The notes under the pieces were generated by a model, which saw only the letters and a program-made list of their open reading frames with translations, had not been told where the DNA came from and ran no database searches. Source: Candidatus Deferrimicrobiaceae bacterium (GTDB taxonomy: Bacteria; Desulfobacterota; Deferrimicrobia; Deferrimicrobiales; Deferrimicrobiaceae). From it: 64,000 nt of DNA. Numbering within the stretch: position 1 is the stretch's first letter; each line of letters opens with the position of its first letter. Location of the stretch: NCBI GenBank assembly GCA_036504035.1, contig DASXVV010000006.1:354793-418792 (forward strand), given 5' to 3'. The translations under genes were made by a program, and so were the position numbers. This document shows positions 8,327 to 17,422 of this stretch, one piece after another.

Positions 8327-9148
8327 GTGGAACCCGAAGGACATCCGGAGGACGAGCGCTTCCTGGTCGAGCTGGGGCGCAAGACGATCAAGGTCTCCTT
8401 GGGCCTCGTCGACGAGATCGCCTTTTTCGGGGATACGGTCATCTCTACCGGAAGCGCGCTCCTTCATCCGACGACCGTCCGGTGGCTCGACGTGCTCCGC
8501 ACCATGCGGCAGGCGGGCGCCGACGCGTTCCCGATCGTCGCGCTGATCAGCTTCCTCATGGGCGCCATCATCGCCTTCATGTCCTCGATCCAGCTCAAGC
8601 AGTTCGGGGCGCAGATCTATGTGGCCGACCTCGTGGCGATCGCGATCGTCCGGGAGCTGTCGCCGATCATGACCGCGATCCTCGTCGCGGGGCGCTCGGG
8701 CTCGGCCTTCGCCGCCGAGATCGGCTCGATGCGCGTCAACGAGGAGCTGGACGCCCTCGTCACCATGGGGTTCGATCCGATCCGCTTCCTTGTGGTCCCC
8801 CGGGTGCTCGCGATGATCGTCGTCCTTCCGCTTCTGACGGTCTACGCCGACCTCTTCGGGATCTTCGGCGGCCTCACGGTCGGCACCGTCGGCCTCGACC
8901 TGACCGTCGCCTCCTACCTGGCCGAATCCCGCAAGGTGCTCTCGATCTTTCCCGTCCTGACGAGCTTCGCGAAGACGATCGTCTTCGCCCTGCTCGTGGC
9001 CTCGGTCGGCTGCCAGCGCGGCTTCCGCGTCCACGGCGGCGCCGATGCCGTGGGCAGCGCCGCCACATCCTCCGTGGTCACCTCCATCTTCCTCATCATC
9101 GTCACCGACTCGATGTTCGCCGTGGCGCAGCAGTACCTCAAGCAATGA
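8327..9148 (+). CDS. mlaE: MlaE-family lipid ABC transporter permease
   Basis: A 273-residue integral membrane protein. A GTG at 8327 is chosen because it gives the usual length (about 260) and lies 14 bases after the previous stop; no good ribosome site is seen, so the start is uncertain. MlaE hallmarks are present: MGAIIAFMSSIQLKQFGA, then a VRELSPIMTAILVAGRSGSA segment, EIGSMRVNEELDAL, and hydrophobic helices to the C-terminus. It is the inner-membrane permease for phospholipid or other lipid traffic between inner and outer membrane. It overlaps the ATPase gene by four bases. Confidence 0.88.
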   Translation: MEPEGHPEDERFLVELGRKTIKVSLGLVDEIAFFGDTVISTGSALLHPTTVRWLDVLRTMRQAGADAFPIVALISFLMGAIIAFMSSIQLKQFGAQIYVADLVAIAIVRELSPIMTAILVAGRSGSAFAAEIGSMRVNEELDALVTMGFDPIRFLVVPRVLAMIVVLPLLTVYADLFGIFGGLTVGTVGLDLTVASYLAESRKVLSIFPVLTSFAKTIVFALLVASVGCQRGFRVHGGADAVGSAATSSVVTSIFLIIVTDSMFAVAQQYLKQ

Positions 9149-9927
9149 GCGCGAACGCCCCGAAACCGGGCGCGCCGGTCATCGAGGTCGAGGGGTTGAC
9201 CGCGGGCTATGGCGAGCGGATCCTCCTGCGCGACGTGACGTTCACCGTGCGCGCGGGCGAGCTGTTCGCCATCCTCGGCCAGAACGGCTGCGGCAAGTCG
9301 ACGCTCTTGCGCCACCTGATCGGACTCCAGCGACCGATGGCGGGGACGATCCGGCTGCTGGGGGTTAACATCGCCACGACGGACGAGGCGACGCTGCGCG
9401 ACGTGCGGCGGCGGATCGGCGTGCTCTTCCAGGCCGGCGGCCTGCTCAACGCGATGACCGTCGGCGAGAACATCGCGCTCCCGCTCTCCGAGCACACGAC
9501 CCTTTCGGATGCCGACATCGACGGGGTCATCCGGGAAAAGCTCGCGATGGTCAACCTTTCCCGCGCCCGCAACCGGCTGCCATCCGAGCTGTCGGGCGGC
9601 ATGAAGCGCCGAGCCGCGCTGGCGCGGGCGATGGCTCTCGACCCCCCGCTGCTCTTTTTCGACGAGCCGTCGGCCGGCCTCGACCCGGTCAATTCCCTCG
9701 AACTCGACCTGCTCATCGAGAAGCTCAATCGGGATACGGGCACCACGATGATCGTCGTCACCCACGAGCTCCCCTCGATCTTCCGGATCGCCCGGCGGGT
9801 GATCTTCCTCGACCCCGAGGCGCAGGGGATCATCGCGGAAGGGGATGCGGCCGTCCTCCGGGAATCCTCGCACGATCCACGGGTATCCAATTTCCTGAAC
9901 CGGCGCTTGTCGGGGCCGGAAGGATAA
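9145..9927 (+). CDS. mlaF: MlaF-family lipid ABC transporter ATPase
   Basis: A 260-residue ABC ATPase starting at an ATG that overlaps the permease stop (ATGA). Walker A GQNGCGKST, Q-loop LFQAGGL, signature LSGGMKRRAALARA, Walker B LLFFDEPSAGLDP and the H-loop VVTHEL are all intact. The sequence following the Q-loop (GGLLNAMTVGENIALPL) is characteristic of Mla/Mkl-type lipid transporters. It powers the MlaE permease on the cytosolic face. Confidence 0.93.
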   Translation: MSANAPKPGAPVIEVEGLTAGYGERILLRDVTFTVRAGELFAILGQNGCGKSTLLRHLIGLQRPMAGTIRLLGVNIATTDEATLRDVRRRIGVLFQAGGLLNAMTVGENIALPLSEHTTLSDADIDGVIREKLAMVNLSRARNRLPSELSGGMKRRAALARAMALDPPLLFFDEPSAGLDPVNSLELDLLIEKLNRDTGTTMIVVTHELPSIFRIARRVIFLDPEAQGIIAEGDAAVLRESSHDPRVSNFLNRRLSGPEG

Positions 9928-9939
9928 GGAGACGTCACT

Positions 9940-11016
9940 GTGGCTCGAAAAACATCCCACATCGTCGTCGGGCTCTTCGTCGTCCTGGGCACGCTCCTGG
10001 CCGCGGCGCTGGTCGTCTGGGTCGGCGCCTCCCGCTACTTCGAGCGGGGAAGCCGATACGTCGCCTGCTTCGACGAATCGGTCCAGGGGCTGCAGAGCGA
10101 CTCCCCCGTCAAGTACCGGGGGGTCGAGGTGGGGCGCGTCGAGGAGATCCGGGTGGCGCCCGACAACCGGCTCATCGAGGTGCTGATGAAGCTCGACCTT
10201 CCGCCGGGCGGGCGGGACAACGTGGTCGCCGAGCTCAAGTCGGTGGGCATCACCGGGCTCGTCTTCGTCGACCTGAACCGGCTCGAGCCGGGCGAGACGC
10301 CCCATATCGCGAAGGTCGGCTTTCCGGTCGATTACCCGCTCGTGCCCTCCAGGCCGTCCGCTATCCGCCAGGTCGTGACGCGGGCCGAGGAGCTGGTCGA
10401 GAAGATCGGCCGGATCGACTTCGAGGGGGTGACCGGGCAGTTCATCGCCACGAGCAAGTCCGCAGAGCGGCTGTTCGACGGACCGGGGACGCGCCAGGTC
10501 GTCGAGAACCTCGACCGGCTCTCCGCGCGGCTCGACCGGCTGATCGGCCGCATCGACAACGTCTACTCCAACGAGCGGCTCGCGCGCATCACCGATGCGG
10601 CCGCGGCCGACGCCGAGGCGCTGGGCAAACTCATCGCCCGCGTCGAGACCGAGATCGGGAACGCCGCGATCGGCGACCGCTCCGCCGAGGCGAAGGCGCT
10701 GATCGCCGAGGCGAGGGCTGCCGTGGCGGAGGCGCGCACCGTGGTCGCCGCGGCCCGCACGACGGTTACCGACGCCGGGACGGCCGTCACCGACGCCCGC
10801 GCGGAGATCAAGGGAATGAAGCTGGCGGAAACGGGACAGTCGGCCGCCCGCATCGCCGAAGGGCTTGAAGAGCAGCAACGGACGCTGGGGCCCGCCGCGC
10901 GGTCCTCCGTCGAGGAGCTTCGCCGCACCTCGGCCGAGCTGCGCGAGCTGGTCAAGCAGCTCAAGGACTCCCCCTCCGAGCTGCTGTTCAGCGAACCGCC
11001 GCCACACCGGAAATGA
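9940..11016 (+). CDS. mlaD: MlaD/MCE-domain lipid transport protein with long helical tail
   Basis: A 358-residue protein with a GTG start at 9940 preceded by AAGGAGA. One N-terminal membrane anchor (about residues 8-27) precedes a single MCE domain (about 38-115; YRGVEVGRVEEI, VELKSVGITGLVFVDL-like core). The rest is helical, with an alanine-rich segment near residues 250-300 in which AEAR/TDA-type units recur, predicted to be a coiled coil or periplasm-spanning needle. Plain MlaD proteins are about half this length. It forms the periplasmic substrate-binding hexamer in known systems. The stop overlaps the next frame. Confidence 0.85.
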   Translation: MARKTSHIVVGLFVVLGTLLAAALVVWVGASRYFERGSRYVACFDESVQGLQSDSPVKYRGVEVGRVEEIRVAPDNRLIEVLMKLDLPPGGRDNVVAELKSVGITGLVFVDLNRLEPGETPHIAKVGFPVDYPLVPSRPSAIRQVVTRAEELVEKIGRIDFEGVTGQFIATSKSAERLFDGPGTRQVVENLDRLSARLDRLIGRIDNVYSNERLARITDAAAADAEALGKLIARVETEIGNAAIGDRSAEAKALIAEARAAVAEARTVVAAARTTVTDAGTAVTDARAEIKGMKLAETGQSAARIAEGLEEQQRTLGPAARSSVEELRRTSAELRELVKQLKDSPSELLFSEPPPHRK

Positions 11017-11036
11017 TTCGAATGGAGGGACCTACG

Positions 11037-11684
11037 ATGCGGACTCGCCCGATGTGGCTGGTCGCCGCCCTGCTGCTGCTCCTGCCGGGATGCTTCCGGA
11101 GCGCCAAGGCGCCGGGACCCGGAGAACGCTACGTCCTGGAATACGCGCCGCCGATTGCCGCGGGCACCACCGGCAGCGCGATCCCCGACACCTTGCGGAT
11201 CGGGCGCTTCTCCGCCGCGGAATCGCTCAGGACCACCCAGATGGTCTATCGGCCGGCGCCGTTCCGGAAGGAGACCGATTATTACAACCGGTGGATCGTG
11301 CCGCCCGAATCGCTCGTCGACGGATTCCTGCTGCGCGACTTTCGGCAGGCGGGCGCCTTCGCGGCGGTCGCTTCCGACGACGACCGGCAGGCCGCGAGGT
11401 TCCTTCTCCTGGGAGATCTCGAAGCGTTCGAGGAGGTCGACGGAAGCGCGGGGCGCGTCGCCGCCCTCGCGGCGACCATCACGCTGCTCGACCTGTCGAA
11501 GCGGGAGATCCCGGAGCGGCTGCTTTTCCAGAAAACGTACCGGTTCGAGGAGCCGCTCGGCGAGGAGGGCCCCCGGGGGCTGGCGGCGGCGATGAGCCGC
11601 GCGATGTCGCGCTTCTCGGCCCGCTGCATCGCGGACGCGACGGAAGCGGCGCAGTGCCGCGCGGAGGCCCCGCCGATCCGGTGA
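11037..11684 (+). CDS. ABC-type transport auxiliary lipoprotein (PqiC-like)
   Basis: A 215-residue lipoprotein. I prefer the ATG at 11037, which has GGAGGGA six bases upstream and begins the signal directly; an earlier ATG at 11013 overlaps the mlaD stop. The signal ends LLLPGC (Cys18). The pattern of YVLEY near the N-terminus, then LRIGRFSA and a variable middle, fits the ABC auxiliary lipoprotein family that partners MCE transporters (PqiC type). It is the last gene of the lipid transport locus and probably the outer-membrane docking element. No MlaB or MlaC homologue is visible next to it. Confidence 0.75.
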   Translation: MRTRPMWLVAALLLLLPGCFRSAKAPGPGERYVLEYAPPIAAGTTGSAIPDTLRIGRFSAAESLRTTQMVYRPAPFRKETDYYNRWIVPPESLVDGFLLRDFRQAGAFAAVASDDDRQAARFLLLGDLEAFEEVDGSAGRVAALAATITLLDLSKREIPERLLFQKTYRFEEPLGEEGPRGLAAAMSRAMSRFSARCIADATEAAQCRAEAPPIR

Positions 11685-11698
11685 GGACGCATGCGCGC

Positions 11699-13348
11699 CT
11701 AGGAGTACTTCTCCCGGAGCGCGACCTTGTTGATCTTGCCGACGCTGGTCTTGTCGATCGCCTCGACCAGGCGGACCTTGACCAGGACGACCTGCTTCCC
11801 GATCGTTCCCCGGTCGGCCGATTCGACGACGTGGCGCACGATCTCCCGGGCCTTCACCGCGCCGAGCGCCCCGGGCTTCGGAACGACCAGCGCCAGCGGC
11901 CGCTCGCCCCATTTCTCGTCGGGCATCCCGATGACCGCCACTTCGCCCACCGCGGGATGCGCCGCGATGACGTCCTCGAGCTCCAACGAGGAGATCCATT
12001 CACCGCCGATCTTGATCACGTCCTTCGTCCGGTCGGTGATCTTCACGTAGCCCTGCGCATCGATCCAGGCCACATCGCTCGTGTGCAGCCAGCCGCCCGC
12101 CCACAACTTTTCGGAAGTCTTGGTGTCCTTCAGGTAGCCCTGCGTCAGCCACGGCGCGCGCACGACCACCTCGCCGACGGCCTTCCCGTCCCGGGGGACA
12201 TCCTCCAACCGTTCGTTGACGGTGCGCAGATCGACCAGCGGGACCGGCACACCGGTCTTGCAGCGGATCTCGGCCTGCTCCTCGTCCGGCAGCGCAAGCT
12301 GCCCGGGCTGCAGGTGCGAGATCGTGAGGATCGGGCACGTCTCGGACATCCCGTAACCGGTGAAGATGTCGACGCCCCGCCGCATCGCCGCCAGGCAGAG
12401 CGCCTTCGACATCGCCGCCCCGCCGATCATCACCTTCCATTTCGACAGGTCGACCTCGTCGACCTTCGGCGACTTGAGCAGCATGTGCAGGATTGTCGGG
12501 ACGCAGTGGGAGAAGGTGACCTTCTCCTGCGCGATCAGCTCGAGCAGGTGCTCCGGCACATAGCGCCCGGGATAGACCTGCTTCACGCCCATCATCGTCG
12601 CGATGTACGGCATCCCCCAGGCGTGGACGTGGAACATCGGCGTGATCGGCATGTAGACGTCCTCGCGGTGGAAGCGACCCTGAACCGAGGGGGAAGCCAG
12701 CGACGCGAGCACGCCGAGGGTGTGAAGCACCAGCTGCCGGTGGCTGAAGTAGACGCCCTTCGGCAAGCCCGTCGTGCCGGTGGTGTAGAAGGTGGTCGCA
12801 CGCGTGTTCTCATCGAAGTCGGGGAATTCGTGCATGTCGTCGGCGCCAGCCAGCAGCGCCTCGTACTCCCCCGCGAAGTCGATGTGGGTCCTCGGCAGGA
12901 TGGACTCCTCGTCCTGCAGCAGCACGAACTTCTTGACCGTGTCGAGCCGCCCCTTGACCTGCTCGAGGATCGGCAGGAAGTCGGCGTTGACGAGCAGCAC
13001 GTCATCCTCGGCGTGGTCGATCGTGAAGAGGATCTGCTCGGGGGAGAAGCGGACGTTGATCGTGTGCAGCACCGCGCCGATCATCGGCACCGCGAAGAAG
13101 CATTCGAGGTAGCGGTGGCTGTCGTAGTCCATGATGGCGACCGTGTCGCCCGGCTTGACGCCGAGGCCGGTCAGCGCGTTCGCCAGCCGCTGAACCCGCG
13201 CGTGCAGCTCCCGGTAGGTAAAGCGAAGCTTCCCGCGATAGACGATCTCCTGGTCGGGCGCCGAGACGATCGGGGCCTGCAGCATGCTTTTGATGAGCAG
13301 CGGGTAGTCGTGGGCCGATTCGGTCCGGTCGATCTGCTTGGACATCAT
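11699..13348 (-). CDS. Acyl-CoA synthetase (AMP-forming, medium/long-chain fatty acid type)
   Basis: A 549-residue ANL-family enzyme. The P-loop [11 protein letters not shown], the adenine-binding GYGMSETCP, and the C-terminal hinge [13 protein letters not shown] are intact, with the catalytic lysine near the end ([12 protein letters not shown]). The sequence pattern ([21 protein letters not shown]) is that of AlkK-like fatty acid:CoA ligases. It activates a carboxylate with ATP and CoA; chain length cannot be read from sequence. It is monocistronic and convergent with the lipid transport genes (14-base gap), with no apparent functional link. Confidence 0.88.
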   Translation of the reverse strand: MMSKQIDRTESAHDYPLLIKSMLQAPIVSAPDQEIVYRGKLRFTYRELHARVQRLANALTGLGVKPGDTVAIMDYDSHRYLECFFAVPMIGAVLHTINVRFSPEQILFTIDHAEDDVLLVNADFLPILEQVKGRLDTVKKFVLLQDEESILPRTHIDFAGEYEALLAGADDMHEFPDFDENTRATTFYTTGTTGLPKGVYFSHRQLVLHTLGVLASLASPSVQGRFHREDVYMPITPMFHVHAWGMPYIATMMGVKQVYPGRYVPEHLLELIAQEKVTFSHCVPTILHMLLKSPKVDEVDLSKWKVMIGGAAMSKALCLAAMRRGVDIFTGYGMSETCPILTISHLQPGQLALPDEEQAEIRCKTGVPVPLVDLRTVNERLEDVPRDGKAVGEVVVRAPWLTQGYLKDTKTSEKLWAGGWLHTSDVAWIDAQGYVKITDRTKDVIKIGGEWISSLELEDVIAAHPAVGEVAVIGMPDEKWGERPLALVVPKPGALGAVKAREIVRHVVESADRGTIGKQVVLVKVRLVEAIDKTSVGKINKVALREKYS

Positions 13349-13393
13349 GTCGGTCGGGTTCTCCTGGGCTCGCCATGCAGGCGCATGGGGCCG

Positions 13394-13783
13394 TTACTTC
13401 TTTAATTTGACGATGACAACCTTGTACTCTTTGCCACCATGATTCAGGATGGCAATATGTATTTTTCCCTTCACAGGGATACAATTGATCCCACCCCAAA
13501 ATGCCGAAACTTTCTTTTTGCTTCCCTCATCGGCCATTTCTATCGGAAAAGGACCCGACTTTATAGTATTCATCGATTCATTATCTATATTAACCATAAA
13601 TGATATATTTAGTTTTTTATTGGATACTATTTCAACATCTTTTATCTCATTCGGTTTAATTATAAAGTCATTGATGTACTCTTCATTCGGGGACAACCCG
13701 GACCAATCGCTTTTCTCGGCCATAGCATGGGTGGACAACAGCATCAAAGTCACTGCTGTCATGATGACCTTCCAATTCTTCAT
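13394..13783 (-). CDS. Small exported protein of unknown function (AT-rich)
   Basis: A 129-residue protein. The ATG at 13783 is preceded by AGGAGGGG. A signal peptide (MKNWKVIMTAVTLMLLSTHA, cut near AMA/EK) precedes about 107 residues rich in Lys, Ile, Asn and Ser. No cysteine pair, repeat or known motif is recognised. The gene is visibly AT-rich, with codons such as ATA, TTA and AAT that neighbours avoid, which suggests recent acquisition. It is flanked by the acyl-CoA ligase and a tRNA-Pro gene; tRNA genes often mark insertion points, but no integrase or direct repeat was found. Confidence 0.7.
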   Translation of the reverse strand: MKNWKVIMTAVTLMLLSTHAMAEKSDWSGLSPNEEYINDFIIKPNEIKDVEIVSNKKLNISFMVNIDNESMNTIKSGPFPIEMADEGSKKKVSAFWGGINCIPVKGKIHIAILNHGGKEYKVVIVKLKK

Positions 13784-13944
13784 TATTCCAGCCCCTCCTG
13801 TCATTTTATAACTCGGTGCCGCCATTGGCATTTCGCAGCCACATCATCCTGTCTATCATGTCATTGTTTGGCACGACAACGCAATTTGGCGGGGGAATAC
13901 CCCGGGCGGCGGCGCGCCCCTCAGCAACGGGCCCGAAAATGGAA

Positions 13945-13976
13945 AAGGGGTCACGGCGCGGTTGCCGTAACCCCTT
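13945..13976 (-). terminator. Terminator of the tRNA-Pro gene
   Basis: Read on the minus strand, AAGGGGTTACGGC pairs with GCCGTGACCCCTT (one mismatch) around a six-base loop and is followed by TTCCATTTT. It begins nine bases after the encoded CCA end of the tRNA. Confidence 0.75.
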
Positions 13977-13984
13977 GCATCAAG

Positions 13985-14061
13985 TGGTCGGGATGACTGG
14001 ATTTGAACCAGCGACCCCCTCGTCCCGAACGAGGTGCTCTACCAAGCTGAGCCACATCCCG
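13985..14061 (-). tRNA. tRNA-Pro (anticodon CGG)
   Basis: A 77-base tRNA read on the minus strand. The acceptor CGGGATG (14055-14061) pairs with CATCCCG (13989-13995), followed by discriminator A and an encoded CCA (13985-13988). The anticodon stem CCTCG/CGAGG encloses the loop TTCGGGA, giving anticodon CGG. The T arm GCTGGTTCAAATCCAGT is canonical. The gene has its own promoter and terminator. Confidence 0.95.
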
Positions 14062-14075
14062 GTGAAAGACTTCGC

Positions 14076-14105
14076 ATTATATTAGATTCCGCCGGCCCGA
14101 GTCAA
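14076..14105 (-). promoter_or_regulatory. Sigma-70 promoter of tRNA-Pro
   Basis: On the minus strand TTGACT (14100-14105) and TATAAT (14076-14081) are separated by 18 bases, a near-consensus sigma-70 promoter. The tRNA begins 14 bases after the -10 element. Confidence 0.85.
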
Positions 14106-14154
14106 GCGCCAGGGGGCGCCTGAGCGCCTTCCCCGCCGGATCGCCCGGCCGCCC

Positions 14155-14529
14155 CTACTTCGACGTGAAGATGTAGATGGTGCCCATGATGATGAGGAGG
14201 GCGCCGAACAGCTTCCGGTGGAGCCCCTCGGGCAGGGCGATCGCGTAGCCGGAGGCGAGGTACGAGCCGATCAGGAATCCAGCGACGAGCAGCAACACCC
14301 CGGCGACGTTGACGTTGCCCGACTTGTAGAACTGGAGGAACGCGAGGACCCCGATGGGGGGCAGCAGCATGCCCAGCGAGGTGCCGGTCGCCATCTTCTG
14401 GCTGAAACCGAAGAACCAGACCATGGCCGGGATGACGAAGACGCCGCCGCCGATACCGAACATCCCGGAGACGGATCCGGTGAAGGCGCCGATGGCCAGG
14501 AAGCCGAGGATGAACGAGACCGACGGCAT
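14155..14529 (-). CDS. TauE/SafE-family membrane protein, half-size
   Basis: A 124-residue protein with four hydrophobic helices. GxFGIGGGVFVIPAM (about residues 23-37) is the TauE/SafE signature, and the C-terminus ends LLIIMGTIYIFTSK. The family usually has about 250 residues and eight helices in two repeats, so this is a single-repeat form, which would have to dimerise. An ATG at 14529 is preferred; a TTG sits one codon upstream. Transport of a sulfur oxyanion or organic acid is the family's general role. It lies 15 bases downstream of the LUD protein gene and may be co-transcribed. Confidence 0.8.
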   Translation of the reverse strand: MPSVSFILGFLAIGAFTGSVSGMFGIGGGVFVIPAMVWFFGFSQKMATGTSLGMLLPPIGVLAFLQFYKSGNVNVAGVLLLVAGFLIGSYLASGYAIALPEGLHRKLFGALLIIMGTIYIFTSK

Positions 14530-14544
14530 CAAAGGATTTCCCTT

Positions 14545-15186
14545 TCAGAGTCCCATCGGGTCGCCGCAGACGAACACCGAGATGTCGGAGTAGGTCGGCT
14601 TGCGCTCGATGATCGAGTAGACGCGGCAGATCCGCTGGGGCGAGTTGCACTCCTCGCAGAAGCCAGTGGTCGCGCACGGGGTTGCCACTCCCAGCCGCTT
14701 CGCGTTGCGCGGGGCCGCGACGGTCTTGATGCGCCGGATGCCGTCGGGGACGTCGGCGACGATCTTGTTGGCGCCCGCCACGACGATGGCGCGGCCGGGG
14801 CCGAACGTCATCGCGTTGGTGCGGTTGCCGTTGCCGTCGAGGTTGACGAGGACGCCGGTCAGCGTCACCGCGTTGGTGCCGCAAAGGAACAGGTCGCACG
14901 TCTGCTGGGCGATGCGCACGTTTGCCTTCTGGTCGGCCGGGACGCGGCCGTGGTCGAGCAGCGTCTTGCCGTTGCCCTCGAGCGCCTCGTAGATTCCCAT
15001 CTCGGCCACCGAGAACGATCCGCCGAAGCCGATCGACTGCGCCGTCTCGCACTCCTTCAGCAGCCGCTTGCGCAACGCGTCCTGCGTCGGGAAGAACTCG
15101 GCGTTGAAGCCGTTCTTCCGGAGCGCCTCGACACACTTGTTGCCGCGAACCGCGAGGTGCCAAAGCCCGATCTCGATCCGACCCAT
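14545..15186 (-). CDS. LUD-domain protein (lactate utilisation/DUF162 family)
   Basis: A 213-residue protein. The ATG at 15186 has AAGGAGGAAG seven bases upstream. The LUD fold is seen in VEALRKNGFNAEFF, SIGFGGSFSVAEMG, DLFLCGTNAVTLTG and FGPGRAIVVAGANKIV, typical of the standalone DUF162 proteins. The C-terminal part contains four cysteines in ATPCATTGFCEECNSPQRIC, which look metal- or disulfide-binding. Members such as LutC take part in lactate oxidation, but standalone forms are mostly uncharacterised. It shares an operon-like arrangement with the TauE gene; a joint organic-acid role is only a guess. Confidence 0.8.
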   Translation of the reverse strand: MGRIEIGLWHLAVRGNKCVEALRKNGFNAEFFPTQDALRKRLLKECETAQSIGFGGSFSVAEMGIYEALEGNGKTLLDHGRVPADQKANVRIAQQTCDLFLCGTNAVTLTGVLVNLDGNGNRTNAMTFGPGRAIVVAGANKIVADVPDGIRRIKTVAAPRNAKRLGVATPCATTGFCEECNSPQRICRVYSIIERKPTYSDISVFVCGDPMGL

Positions 15187-15230
15187 TCGTCTTCCTCCTT
15201 GGCGTTCGCCGCAGCCCGAATGATCCCGGC

Positions 15231-15911
15231 CTAGACCGGGATTCCGGAAGCGGCGGTGGCGATGTTCTTCCGCATCTTTGCGATCGCGGCGGCGTAGTTT
15301 CCGTTGCCGAAGATGCCCGAACCCGAGACGATCACGTTGGCGCCGGCCGAGATGACCGTGCCGACGTTGTCGGGCTTGATGCCGCCGTCGACCTCGATGT
15401 CGACCTGCAGCCCCGCCCGGTCGATCATCGTGCGCAGCCGGTCGATCTTGGCGGTCACCGCCGGCAGGTAGGCCTGCCCGCCGAAACCGGGGTTGACCGA
15501 CATGAGCAGGACGAGGTCGACGTCGCCCAGCACGTATTCGACGGCGGAGAGCGGCGTCGAAGGATTGAGCACGGCGCCCGCCTTCGCCCCGGCCTCGCGG
15601 ATCTGCGCCAGTGCGCGTTGCAGGTGCGGCGTGGCCTCGGCGTGGACCGTGATGATGTCGGCGCCCGCCGAAGCGAAGGCGTCGATGTAGCGCTCGGGCT
15701 CGACGATCATCAGGTGGACGTCGAGCGGGCGCGTCGCGGTTTTCTTGATGGCGGCCACGACGGGCGGGCCGAAGGTGATGTTGGGGACGAAGCGGCCGTC
15801 CATCACGTCGAGATGGAGCCAGTCGGCGCCGGCGGCCTCGATCGCGCGGACCTCGTCGGCCAGCTGCCCGAAGTCGGCGGACAGGAGCGACGGGGCGATG
15901 CGATATTTCAT
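15231..15911 (-). CDS. rpe: Ribulose-phosphate 3-epimerase
   Basis: A 226-residue TIM-barrel enzyme, full length for the family. Signature segments are present: APSLLSADF at the start, [17 protein letters not shown] with catalytic Asp and metal-binding His (HLDVMDG; DVHLM), and [17 protein letters not shown] and GSGIFGN at the phosphate site. It interconverts ribulose 5-phosphate and xylulose 5-phosphate in the pentose phosphate pathway. It follows rsmB with six bases between, in an rsmB-rpe arrangement. Confidence 0.96.
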   Translation of the reverse strand: MKYRIAPSLLSADFGQLADEVRAIEAAGADWLHLDVMDGRFVPNITFGPPVVAAIKKTATRPLDVHLMIVEPERYIDAFASAGADIITVHAEATPHLQRALAQIREAGAKAGAVLNPSTPLSAVEYVLGDVDLVLLMSVNPGFGGQAYLPAVTAKIDRLRTMIDRAGLQVDIEVDGGIKPDNVGTVISAGANVIVSGSGIFGNGNYAAAIAKMRKNIATAASGIPV

Positions 15912-15917
15912 GGCGTT

Positions 15918-17420
15918 TTAGTCCTTTCGCAGCAGCGCGGCGAAAAAGCCGTCGGTGCCGTGCCGGTGGGGGTAGAGCCGCACCGAGCCGTCTTCGCCGA
16001 CTGCGTCCTGGGGACCCGGCCAGCCGCGAGCGAGGATGATCCCGCGCCCGATGCGCGTCGCGCCCGTGTCGGCGACAAACGCCTCGACGACCTGCTCGTC
16101 CTCCTCGCGCAACGGCGAGCAGGTGCAGTAGAGCAGCATCCCGCCGGGCTTGAGGGCGGTCCAGACGTTGCGGAGGATCGAAAGCTGCAACACAGCCATA
16201 CGGGCGGGGCCTTCCGGATCGAATCGCCACTTGGCGTCGGGGTTGCGGCGGATGATGCCCATGCCGGTGCACGGCGCATCGACCAGCGCCTTGTCGAACC
16301 GGCCCTCGGAGCCCGGAAGCGCGGCCGACGCCCAGTCGTGGATGCACGTTTCGACGCCCGGGACGCGCAGCTGCTCGATCGTCTCGCGCAGGATCGACAC
16401 GCGCGCCTCGGAGACGTCGGTCGCCGTGATCGACGCCTTGCCGCCGGACAGCCCCGAAAGGTGCGCGGTCTTGCCGCCGGGGGCGGCGCAGGCGTCGAGG
16501 ATCGCATCGCCCGCGGAGGGGTGGAGCAGCGGCGCGATCAGCTGCGCCCCTTCGTCCATGACGAGGTAGCGCCCCTGCCGGAAATCGGTGTCGGTGTGGA
16601 TGGCGGACGGGCTGCGCAGCACGATGCCGTCGGGCGCGTACCGGCACGGCTCGGGCTCGCGCCCCGACTCGGCCAGGTGCGCCATCAAGGCGTCGAGGGT
16701 GAGGCCGAACGGATTGGCGCGCACGGTGAAAGGCGGCTTCTCGAGGGCGGCGGCAAGGTAAGCGGTTGCCTCGGGCCCGCCCATCGTGCGCATCAGGGCG
16801 GTAGCCAGCGCCTCGGGCGCGGAGCATTCGGCGCCCACGCGCGCGGCCCACGGCCCTTCGGGCAGCTTGACGCGCGTGCCGTCGCGCAGCACGGATCTGA
16901 GCACGCCGTTGGCGAAGCCCGCGACCTGCTCGCCCCGCAGCGCCTTGACCGCCTCGACCGTCTCGAACAGCGCCGCCCGCTCGGGAACCCGCATGTACAT
17001 GAGCTGGTAGACGGCCAGCCGCAGCGCGTTGCGCACGGACGGGTCGGTCTTTTCGAGGGAGCGCGAGAGGTGGGGGCGCAATACCGTGTCGAGCGTGCCG
17101 CGGCGCCGCAGCGTGCCCATCACGAGCTCGGTGAGCAGCGCACGGTCGCGCATGTCGGGAAAGGTGCCGGTGCGCAGCGCGTGGTCGATCAGGATGTCGG
17201 CGTACCCTCCGTCGGAATCGACGCGCGCCAGGATGCGGATCGCCTCGCCGCGCACGGTGGGACGGCCCGACTTGACGCCCGGCGCGTTGGGGTTGAACGG
17301 CTGGACCGCCGCGGGACGCTTGGCGGGACGGACGCCCCGCGCGGCCGGTTTCCCGGACGCGGGCGGGCGAGGCAATTTTCCGGGCTGACGGGGGTCTTTG
17401 CTGCCGGGGCGGTTGCTCAT
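15918..17420 (-). CDS. rsmB: 16S rRNA (cytosine-967-C5)-methyltransferase RsmB
   Basis: A 500-residue protein starting with ATG at 17420, three bases after the fmt stop. A Pro/Lys/Arg-rich, probably disordered leader (residues 1-55) precedes a NusB-like RNA-binding domain (about 56-190) and the methyltransferase domain (about 230-500). The SAM site DACAAPGGKTAHL, catalytic DAPCTGMG and second cysteine motif CTCSPLREED are intact. It methylates C967 of 16S rRNA. The basic leader is longer than usual. Confidence 0.94.
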   Translation of the reverse strand: MSNRPGSKDPRQPGKLPRPPASGKPAARGVRPAKRPAAVQPFNPNAPGVKSGRPTVRGEAIRILARVDSDGGYADILIDHALRTGTFPDMRDRALLTELVMGTLRRRGTLDTVLRPHLSRSLEKTDPSVRNALRLAVYQLMYMRVPERAALFETVEAVKALRGEQVAGFANGVLRSVLRDGTRVKLPEGPWAARVGAECSAPEALATALMRTMGGPEATAYLAAALEKPPFTVRANPFGLTLDALMAHLAESGREPEPCRYAPDGIVLRSPSAIHTDTDFRQGRYLVMDEGAQLIAPLLHPSAGDAILDACAAPGGKTAHLSGLSGGKASITATDVSEARVSILRETIEQLRVPGVETCIHDWASAALPGSEGRFDKALVDAPCTGMGIIRRNPDAKWRFDPEGPARMAVLQLSILRNVWTALKPGGMLLYCTCSPLREEDEQVVEAFVADTGATRIGRGIILARGWPGPQDAVGEDGSVRLYPHRHGTDGFFAALLRKD

Positions 17421-17422
17421 CT

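Noticed and set aside
10865..13405. An open frame of more than 800 codons on the plus strand across the lipoprotein and acyl-CoA ligase genes
   Set aside because: It crosses two well-supported genes, has no start signal and the protein has no recognisable domain.
13394..14061. Integrated mobile element at the tRNA-Pro gene
   Set aside because: No integrase, direct repeat of the tRNA end or inverted repeat was found around the AT-rich gene.
14155..14529. Truncated TauE pseudogene
   Set aside because: Single-repeat TauE-like proteins of this size are known and the ends and signature are intact, so it was kept as a gene.
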